Origin: Roseobacter sp.
GTDB taxonomy: Bacteria; Pseudomonadota; Alphaproteobacteria; Rhodobacterales; Rhodobacteraceae
Direction: 5' to 3'
Assembly (NCBI GenBank): GCA_024636425.1
Contig: JAGXHB010000130.1
Span: forward strand, 1 to 8,559
DNA length: 8,559 nucleotides
Shown: positions 1 to 5,466 of the stretch, one piece after another
How the letters are laid out: each line of letters starts with the position of its first letter
How positions within the stretch are numbered: position 1 is the stretch's first letter
The notes under the pieces: model-generated
What the model was told of the DNA's origin: nothing
The model's database searches: none
Seen by the model: the letters and a program-made list of their open reading frames with translations, nothing else
Made by a program: the position numbers and the translations under genes

Positions 1-1032
1 ATCAAGGAGGCGATTGCCGCCACCGGTGTTGCAGCGCTCTATATTACGCATGATCTGGCCGTCGTGGCGCAGGTCAGCGATCACATCATGGTTCTGCAAC
101 AAGGCGACATGGTCGAATACGGCACGGTCGATCAGATCATCAACAACCCGCAGGAAGACTATACCAAAGCGCTGGTGTCCGTCCGGTCAATCCGGCACGA
201 AGAAAAGCAACCGACCGAAACGCCGGTTCTGCGCGTCGAAAACGTGACCGCACGCTATAGCGGCACCACATTCGACGTCCTCAAGAAGATCAACGTGGAC
301 ATCCACCCCGGTCAGACGCTGGCCGTCGTGGGGGAATCCGGGTCTGGAAAGTCGACGCTGGCGCGTGTTATCACCGGCCTGTTGCCCCCCGGTGACGGCA
401 CGATCACCTTTGACGGGCGCGTGCTGGATCCGGCGCTGAAATCGCGGCCGATTGACGACCTGCGCGAAATGCAGATGATCTACCAGATGGCCGACACTGC
501 GATGAACCCGCGCCAGACGGTCGGCACCATCATCGGGCGTCCGCTCGAGTTTTACTTTGGCCTCAAGGGCAAGGAGAAACAGCGCCGTATTCAAGAGCTG
601 CTGGACGAGATCGAACTTGGCAGCGGGTTTCAGGACCGCTATCCGGCGGAACTGTCGGGCGGGCAGAAGCAGCGCGTGTGCATCGCGCGCGCCCTTGCCG
701 CCAAGCCCAAGCTGATCATCTGCGACGAGGTGACGTCGGCACTGGATCCGCTGGTCGCCGACGGGATCCTCAAGCTCTTGCTGAACCTGCAAAAGATCGA
801 AGATGTGGCCTATCTGTTCATCACCCATGACCTGGCCACCGTACGCGCCATCGCAGACAGTATCGCGGTCATGTATCAGGGCGAGGTCGTACGCTATGGC
901 CCCAAAAGCGAGGTGTTGTCGCCGCCCTTTGATGCCTACACAGATCTGCTGCTCAGTTCCGTGCCCGAGATGAAGATCGGCTGGCTGGAAGAAACCATCG
1001 AAAACCGCAGGATGCAAAGCGGCGGCAACTGA
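1..1032 (+). CDS. Dual-domain ATPase of a peptide/opine-type ABC importer, 5' end missing
   Basis: The frame is open from base 1, so the gene begins upstream; 343 residues are visible. Residues 1-75 are the tail of a first ATPase domain: the switch histidine is H17 in YITHDLAVV, followed by a C-terminal extension (PQEDYTKAL) of oligopeptide-transporter type. A second complete ATPase domain follows from about residue 76. It has Walker A GESGSGKST (111-119), Q-loop Q162, signature LSGGQKQR from 218, Walker B LIICDE (238-243) and switch histidine H276. It ends with another oligopeptide-type extension (DAYTDLLLSSVPEM). This DppD-DppF-like fusion energises import through two permeases on the inner face of the membrane; the permease and binding-protein genes should lie upstream. 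The Q-loop reads YQMADTAMNPR instead of the usual FQDPxxSLNPR. Peptide-family importers also carry opines, sugars and phosphodiesters, so the substrate is open. An in-frame GTG at 64 lies inside domain 1 and is not a start. Confidence 0.93.
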   Translation: MKEAIAATGVAALYITHDLAVVAQVSDHIMVLQQGDMVEYGTVDQIINNPQEDYTKALVSVRSIRHEEKQPTETPVLRVENVTARYSGTTFDVLKKINVDIHPGQTLAVVGESGSGKSTLARVITGLLPPGDGTITFDGRVLDPALKSRPIDDLREMQMIYQMADTAMNPRQTVGTIIGRPLEFYFGLKGKEKQRRIQELLDEIELGSGFQDRYPAELSGGQKQRVCIARALAAKPKLIICDEVTSALDPLVADGILKLLLNLQKIEDVAYLFITHDLATVRAIADSIAVMYQGEVVRYGPKSEVLSPPFDAYTDLLLSSVPEMKIGWLEETIENRRMQSGGN

Positions 1033-1062
1033 GACAGGCGGGTTTTTTGAGAAAATCCGGAT

Positions 1063-1083
1063 CGGAAAATTTCAAATTTTCCG
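1063..1083. repeat. Perfect inverted repeat between transporter and phosphatase genes
   Basis: A 9-base stem (CGGAAAATT, 1063-1071, with AATTTTCCG, 1075-1083) closes a TCA loop. No T-run follows it, so it does not look like an intrinsic terminator. It lies 30 bases after the ATPase stop and 27 before the phosphatase ATG. An mRNA hairpin that adjusts relative expression or stability, or a protein-binding palindrome, are both possible. Confidence 0.55.
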
Positions 1084-1110
1084 GAGCCTTCGCAAATCGA
1101 GAGACATATC

Positions 1111-1947
1111 ATGGACAAGAAACTGCTGCTCATCATTCTGGATGGCGTGCCTTATCGCAACTTCCGGCGTCTGTTCGGCAATCTTGAAGGCTGGGTCGAC
1201 AGCGGGGATGCCCGCGTCTGGACGCAGCGCGCCGTGCTGCCGTCGATCTCAGCGTCCTGCTATGCCTCGATCCATACCGGCGTGGCACCCGCAGAACATG
1301 GTTGCACCGGCAATGGCAACGTCTTCCGGTTGAAGCATAGGGATGTCTTTGCGCAGACCCGTGCGGCAGGCGGCGTCACGGGCGCTGTTGCCCATTCCTT
1401 CTGGTCCGAGTTTTTCAACCGTCACCCGTTCGATCTGGTGCGCGATGTGGAATATGACGAACCGGACAGCGACACCATCAACCACGGGCGGTTTCACACG
1501 ATGACCGGCTATGGCCTGATCAACCAGATGACACCGTCGGATGTCGATCTTTTCGCGACGCTGACCAATCTGTGCGGACGGTTCGGGCTGAACTACGGGA
1601 TGTTGCATACCTGCACGCTCGACAGCATGGGCCACCGCTTTTTCCACGACTGCCAGGAGATAGACCACGCCTGCGCCGTGATGGACGAGATGCTGGCCCC
1701 CTTTATCCCGAAATGGCGTGCCATGGGGTACGAAGTGATCGTGACGGCGGACCATGGGCAGGACGAACGCGGCCACCATGGCGGGCGCGGCGCGCTACAA
1801 CAGGAAACGGCGCTCTATTACTTCGGGGCCGCCGAGGGCCCGTCAGACGATACGGTGATCGACCAACTTCAGCTTGCGCCGACGATCCTGTCGCGGCTTG
1901 GCGCGCCGGTCGCAGACACGATGAAGGCGGCTTCGTTTCTAAGCTAG
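1111..1947 (+). CDS. Alkaline-phosphatase-superfamily phosphodiesterase / nucleotide pyrophosphatase-like protein
   Basis: A 278-residue hydrolase with no signal peptide, so probably cytoplasmic. The superfamily's two-metal site can be read in order: D11 in LIILDG; S47 in LPSISASCYASIHTG, aligning with the nucleophilic Thr of nucleotide pyrophosphatase/phosphodiesterases (NPPs); N68 in EHGCTGNGN, where NPPs have an active-site Asn; D171 and H175 in LDSMGH; D214 and H215 in TADHG; and H222 or H223 in RGHHGG. The protein is short for the family and lacks the large insertions of animal NPPs. ATG 1111 is preceded by GAGAG about nine bases upstream, a weak ribosome site. It follows the importer ATPase by 78 bases on the same strand, which suggests it acts on the imported compound, for example by hydrolysing a phosphodiester or phosphonate. 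That role is inference; the superfamily call is firm. A phosphomonoesterase or phosphonate hydrolase is also possible. Its TAG stop overlaps the stop of the convergent gene. Confidence 0.85.
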   Translation: MDKKLLLIILDGVPYRNFRRLFGNLEGWVDSGDARVWTQRAVLPSISASCYASIHTGVAPAEHGCTGNGNVFRLKHRDVFAQTRAAGGVTGAVAHSFWSEFFNRHPFDLVRDVEYDEPDSDTINHGRFHTMTGYGLINQMTPSDVDLFATLTNLCGRFGLNYGMLHTCTLDSMGHRFFHDCQEIDHACAVMDEMLAPFIPKWRAMGYEVIVTADHGQDERGHHGGRGALQQETALYYFGAAEGPSDDTVIDQLQLAPTILSRLGAPVADTMKAASFLS

Positions 1948-2885
1948 GTCAGATCAGCAGGCCAGTCGCCTGCTCCCAATGACCTGATCGCCTGCACCAC
2001 CTGACCAAAGAACACACCTGCGCGCGCGGACATCACCCGCGCGCGCAAGCAGCCATGCACCAGCCCCTTGCCCTCGACCCACAGCGCCTGCCCGCCTGCG
2101 GCACGGATCGCATCGCGATAGGTTTCGCCGTCGCTCGATAGCGGATCACATTCAGCCGTCAGGATCACGCTGGGCGGCAGGCCGGAAAAATCGCTGTCTT
2201 GCAACGGGGCAAAGCGCGGATCGTTGCGGGGCGCAGCACCGCCGGCCCGAATATTCTGGTAAAACTCCATATCTGAAACAGTAAGTTGGGGCGCGTTGGC
2301 GTGCAGGACATAACTGCCCTGCTCCCGATCGCCGCCCAACCCCGGATAGATCAGTACCTGCCCCACGATGCGCCCGTCGACGCGCCCGCGCGCCTGATGC
2401 GCAACGGCTGCGGCAAGGTTGCCGCCCGCACTGTCCCCCGCCAGAACAATCGGCCCTGTGCGGGATTGCGAGATCGCAGCGAACGCGGCCCATGCGTCGT
2501 TGAAGCATCCGGGGAAAGTCACCTCGGGGGCCAGGGCGTAGTCGACGGAAATCACGCGGTAGCCGGTCAACGCACTTATCTCGGCGCAGACATCGTCGTG
2601 ACTCTCCAATCCGCCGACCACGAAGCCGCCCCCGTGGTAGTAGATCACTGTCACGTCCGAAGCACCGACCTCGTAACGACGACAGGGGACGCCGCCAAAG
2701 GCGTCGTCCCCTGTTTTCACACCATCGGGATAGCCCTGATCGAACGCAGCACACATCCGATCATAGACAGTGCGCTGCTCTTGAATTGTAAGACCCACCG
2801 CGTCTGGCGGATAAAATTCTTCCGAGCGTCGGATGTAAGCCCGGATTTCATCATCCAGCAAGACGCCATAGTCAGGTGGCGTCAC
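1944..2885 (-). CDS. Alpha/beta hydrolase, HSL-type esterase/lipase
   Basis: A soluble carboxylesterase-like enzyme of the hormone-sensitive-lipase family. With the GTG start at 2885 it has 313 residues. Visible elements: oxyanion motif HGGG (84-87); nucleophile S152 in GDSAGGN; acid D247 in ECDPLSSDG; base H277 in LVHGCLR. The triad is complete and correctly spaced, and the protein is full length for the family. I chose GTG 2885 because it overlaps the stop of the preceding acyl-CoA synthetase as GTGA, with a GGGAGG ribosome site four bases upstream; a TTG at 2897 would add four residues. No signal peptide is visible. The family hydrolyses short- or medium-chain esters. The coupling to a CoA ligase suggests it supplies or recycles an acid used by that enzyme, but the substrate cannot be read from sequence. 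The TAG stop shares CTAG with the convergent phosphatase gene. Confidence 0.9.
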   Translation of the reverse strand: MTPPDYGVLLDDEIRAYIRRSEEFYPPDAVGLTIQEQRTVYDRMCAAFDQGYPDGVKTGDDAFGGVPCRRYEVGASDVTVIYYHGGGFVVGGLESHDDVCAEISALTGYRVISVDYALAPEVTFPGCFNDAWAAFAAISQSRTGPIVLAGDSAGGNLAAAVAHQARGRVDGRIVGQVLIYPGLGGDREQGSYVLHANAPQLTVSDMEFYQNIRAGGAAPRNDPRFAPLQDSDFSGLPPSVILTAECDPLSSDGETYRDAIRAAGGQALWVEGKGLVHGCLRARVMSARAGVFFGQVVQAIRSLGAGDWPADLT

Positions 2886-4759
2886 GCAGCCTCCCAACCG
2901 AAGGTGAACACGTCCAGATGCTTGCCAATCTCAGCCTCGGTATCTCCGTTCATCGTGACCTTTGCGACCAGCCCCCGCTTTTTATCATCAATCACGGATG
3001 TGACGCGCGCCCTCTTGTCCGCTGCTTCCAGCGTTTCGTTGAAGATGCGGGTGATTGCCATTTTGCGCAGGTCGGGCTTAAAGATCTTGCCCACCGCCGT
3101 TTTGGGCAGTTCGTCCATGATCGTCATATGCTTGGGCTGTGCTGCACGCTCCTGCACTTTTTCCTTGCAGAAGTTCAGCAGTTCTTCCTCGGTCACGGAG
3201 GCACCGCCGACCAGTTCGACAAAGGCGCATGGCACCTCGCCCGCGTGGGCATCTGGCTGGCCGATGGCACCCGCAAAGGCAACGGCCTCGTGACCCAGCA
3301 GCGCCTCTTCGATCTCGGCGGGGTCGATATTGTGACCACCCCGGATGATCAAATCCTTGGCGCGCCCCGTGATCCACAGGTATTCATCGGCGTCGACGCG
3401 GCCCAGATCGCCTGTGCGCAGGTATTTATCAAAGTAGTAGAGATCCTTGTTCTTCGCTTCCTCGGTATAGGTGTTGCCCGCGTAGATACCGGGGTTCGAA
3501 ATACAGATCTCTCCGATCTCGTCCACCTCCGCCTCGACGGGGCCGTTGTCCGTGCCCTTGATGATCTTGACGTCCGTGTAGGGGAACGTGATCCCGATGG
3601 AGCCGATTTTCTTCTCGCCGTCTACCGGGTTGCAGGACACAAGGCAGGTCGCTTCGGTCAGGCCATAGCCTTCCACCAGCGTGATGCCCGTCGCCTTCTC
3701 AAAACGGTTGAAAAGCTCCACAGGCAGCGGCGCAGACCCCGAGAAAGCGGTTTTCACGGTCGAAATGTCAGCATCAATCTTGCGCTGCATTTTCGCGGAA
3801 ATCGCAGTGGGCACGGTGATGATAAAGGTGATCTTCCAGCGCTCCACCAGCTTCCAGAAGTTGTCAAAGACACCTTCGCCACGGTATCCCTGCGGCGTGG
3901 GGAAGACGACATGCGCGCCCGACGTGACAGCGGCCATCAGGATCACGTGGCAGGCGAACACGTGGAACAGCGGCAGCGGGCACATGATGTTGTCGTCTTC
4001 GGTATAAAGCAGCGTGTGACCGATCCAGCCGTTGTAGACCATGCCGGAATATTTGTGCTGCGCCACCTTGGGCATGCCCGTCGTGCCACCCGTATGGAAA
4101 TAGAAGGCGACGCGGTCTTCTTGCGGATCCTCGAAGGAAAGCTCGGTCGGCTGTTTGGCAATCGCGGTGTTGAAGTTGGCGTAGGTTGCCTGGTTCTGCA
4201 CACTCAGCTTGGGCCGGATCAGCGGCACGATCCAGGATTTCGGCGCGGTCAGATAGCGGCAAAGATCGACTTCGAGCACGTGTTTGACATTCGGGGCCAG
4301 CTTGACCGCTTCAGCGGTCTTTTCAGCAACATCCGTCTTGGGAAAGGGGCGCAGGGTCACAACGACCTTGGCGTTCGTTTCGCGCAGGATGGCAGCGATC
4401 TGTTCGGCTTCAAGCAGCGGGTTGATCGGGTTCGCGATCCCCGCCACAGCCCCACCCAGCAATGTGATGACCGTTTCGTTGCAGTTGGGCAGGACATAGG
4501 CAACCACATCGGTCGGGCCGACGCCCAAGGACCGGAAAAGGTTGGCCGCACGTCCGACCTGACCGCGCAACTGCGTCCAGTTCAGCGTTTCGGCATGATC
4601 CTTGACGCCTGAAAAAAGTTGGTAGCTGATCGCGTCATGCGTTGGAAATTTCTGCGCTGTGTTGCTCAGCAAGCTCCACAAGGTCTTGGCGACGTCGCGC
4701 TCTTCCCACGGCATCTCATTTTCGATGGCCTGGCGATCGGCTATTCCGGCGAATGTCAT
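2882..4759 (-). CDS. Acyl-CoA synthetase (AMP-forming, ANL superfamily)
   Basis: A 625-residue adenylate-forming ligase: carboxylate + ATP + CoA gives acyl-CoA + AMP + PPi. Motifs in order: phosphate loop HTGGTTGMPK (222-231); YGLTE (365-369); D451 in LRTGDLG; the hinge and C-domain start at ITGRAKDLIIRGG; and the catalytic lysine K558 in TAVGKIFKPD. About 65 residues follow this lysine, more than in minimal ANL enzymes. The first position of the usual TSGTTG loop is changed (TGGTTG), which looks like a clade feature rather than damage. ATG 4759 is preceded by GGGAGG six bases upstream, so in-frame codons further upstream (to 5098) are not used. The terminator of the previous gene lies about 140 bases upstream, so this gene should have its own promoter. 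It overlaps the hydrolase by GTGA. The acyl substrate is unknown: a fatty, branched, alicyclic or aromatic acid is possible. Confidence 0.92.
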   Translation of the reverse strand: MTFAGIADRQAIENEMPWEERDVAKTLWSLLSNTAQKFPTHDAISYQLFSGVKDHAETLNWTQLRGQVGRAANLFRSLGVGPTDVVAYVLPNCNETVITLLGGAVAGIANPINPLLEAEQIAAILRETNAKVVVTLRPFPKTDVAEKTAEAVKLAPNVKHVLEVDLCRYLTAPKSWIVPLIRPKLSVQNQATYANFNTAIAKQPTELSFEDPQEDRVAFYFHTGGTTGMPKVAQHKYSGMVYNGWIGHTLLYTEDDNIMCPLPLFHVFACHVILMAAVTSGAHVVFPTPQGYRGEGVFDNFWKLVERWKITFIITVPTAISAKMQRKIDADISTVKTAFSGSAPLPVELFNRFEKATGITLVEGYGLTEATCLVSCNPVDGEKKIGSIGITFPYTDVKIIKGTDNGPVEAEVDEIGEICISNPGIYAGNTYTEEAKNKDLYYFDKYLRTGDLGRVDADEYLWITGRAKDLIIRGGHNIDPAEIEEALLGHEAVAFAGAIGQPDAHAGEVPCAFVELVGGASVTEEELLNFCKEKVQERAAQPKHMTIMDELPKTAVGKIFKPDLRKMAITRIFNETLEAADKRARVTSVIDDKKRGLVAKVTMNGDTEAEIGKHLDVFTFGWEAA

Positions 4760-4900
4760 GTACTTCCTCCCATAAGCTGCGGTTTGCCCCGCATCTGTTT
4801 GTTCCCTGACGACAATGATCACTGGTTCACGGGCAATTCGCAAGTATCTGTGACATAATAGACGCCGCGTCAGCGGTGATTGACCCAACGGAACCATGAC

Positions 4901-4928
4901 AAAAAGCCGCAGACAAATATCTGCGGCT
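4901..4928 (-). terminator. Intrinsic terminator of the LysM/Kbp gene
   Basis: On the minus strand a 9-base perfect stem, AGCCGCAGA (4928-4920) with TCTGCGGCT (4913-4905), has a six-base loop and runs straight into a T-run (4905-4901). The LysM gene stops 41 bases before the stem. On the plus strand the stem is followed only by CTGTTCTT, so it should act mainly in the minus direction. It separates the exporter-LysM unit from the acyl-CoA synthetase unit. Confidence 0.85.
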
Positions 4929-4945
4929 CTGTTCTTGCGGGGCCA

Positions 4946-4962
4946 GGCATCCATAGGATGCC
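4946..4962. repeat. Short perfect hairpin just after the LysM stop codon
   Basis: GGCATCC (4946-4952) and GGATGCC (4956-4962) pair perfectly around an ATA loop. The structure begins six bases beyond the stop codon of the LysM gene and precedes the T-run terminator. It could protect the mRNA 3' end or assist termination; it has no T-run of its own. Confidence 0.5.
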
Positions 4963-4968
4963 AGCGTC

Positions 4969-5400
4969 TTACTTTGCGGGAATGCGCAGCATCTGACCGG
5001 GGTAGATCTTGTCGGGATGCGTCAGCATCGGCTTGTTGGCCTCGAAAATCTCTTCGTAGCGCGCACCGTTGCCAAGGGTCTTGGACGCGATCGCCCACAA
5101 CGTGTCACCCTTTTCGACGGTGTGGAATGTGCCGTCGCCCTCGCCGCCCTCCATGTCTTCCTCAACCGTTGCAACGCCTTCGACGTTACCGACAGCGAGA
5201 ATGACTTTTTCCTTGATTTCCTGACTGACGGCCTTGCCGGATACCTTGACCTTGTCGCCTTCGACAGTGATGTCGAGACCCTCGGCATCAAGACCCAGAT
5301 CCCTCAACTCGTCTTGCAATGCAGCGCCGGTGACTTCCTTGTCATCCTCGCCACCAAAAACCTTTTTGCCCGCGTTCTTGACGAAATTCCACAACCCCAT
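4969..5400 (-). CDS. lysM: BON-LysM domain protein, YgaU/Kbp family (potassium-binding protein)
   Basis: A 143-residue soluble protein with no signal peptide. The N-terminus MGLWNFVKNAGKKVF closely resembles that of E. coli YgaU (Kbp). A BON domain follows (about 24-83, with SQEIKEKVILAVGNVEGV near its end), then a Gly/Glu-rich linker (84-90) and a LysM domain (91-141; FHTVEKGDTLWAIA and FEANKPMLTHPDKIYPGQMLRIP). Length and domain order match the 149-residue E. coli protein, a cytoplasmic K+-binding protein. Despite the LysM domain a role in peptidoglycan binding is unlikely without export. ATG 5400 has GGGAG upstream. It lies 66 bases after the exporter gene on the same strand, so it may be co-transcribed with it, but a candidate promoter and two direct repeats lie in the gap. 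A strong terminator follows. In E. coli the homologue is stress- and osmolarity-related; the same control here is an assumption. Confidence 0.92.
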   Translation of the reverse strand: MGLWNFVKNAGKKVFGGEDDKEVTGAALQDELRDLGLDAEGLDITVEGDKVKVSGKAVSQEIKEKVILAVGNVEGVATVEEDMEGGEGDGTFHTVEKGDTLWAIASKTLGNGARYEEIFEANKPMLTHPDKIYPGQMLRIPAK

Positions 5401-5419
5401 GACTATCTCCCTGAGAGTT

Positions 5420-5448
5420 CACTTTCGCGTGATTGTTTCCACTTTCGC
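5420..5448. repeat. Two direct repeats, period 20, upstream of the LysM gene
   Basis: CACTTTCGC occurs exactly at 5420-5428 and 5440-5448 (GCGAAAGTG on the gene's strand). The 20-base period puts both copies on the same face of the helix. They flank the candidate -10 element of the LysM promoter, so they may be a regulator-binding pair. The regulator is unknown. Confidence 0.5.
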
Positions 5449-5461
5449 AAAAATTAGACAA
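5432..5461 (-). promoter_or_regulatory. Candidate promoter of the LysM/Kbp gene
   Basis: On the minus strand TTGTCT (5461-5456) and AACAAT (5437-5432) are separated by 18 bases, each matching four of six sigma-70 consensus positions. A start near 5425 would give a leader of about 25 bases. The elements are weak; the direct repeats around them are the better reason to suspect regulation. Confidence 0.3.
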
Positions 5462-5466
5462 GCTTT

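Noticed and set aside
187..1017. A minus-strand open frame opposite the importer ATPase
   Set aside because: The plus strand carries intact Walker A, signature and Walker B motifs throughout this stretch; the minus frame shows no domain.
1036..1048. The G/T-rich run after the importer ATPase stop as an intrinsic terminator
   Set aside because: The only stem that can be drawn reaches back into the coding end and needs bulges, and the next gene is close on the same strand.
2876..4612. A long open frame on the plus strand opposite the acyl-CoA synthetase
   Set aside because: It is fully antisense to a gene with all ANL motifs. Its translation is rich in His, Arg, Asp and Gln without recognisable domains, typical of an antisense shadow in GC-rich DNA.
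4855..4888. TATTAT (4860-4855, minus) with TTGGGT (4888-4883) as a promoter of the acyl-CoA synthetase
   Set aside because: The -10 is good, but the spacer is 22 bases and no acceptable -35 lies at 16-18. A promoter must exist between the terminator and 4759, but this pair cannot be supported.
4760..5098. An N-terminal extension of the acyl-CoA synthetase from upstream in-frame starts
   Set aside because: The extension would cross the intrinsic terminator and overlap the end of the LysM gene, whereas ATG 4759 has an ideal ribosome site.
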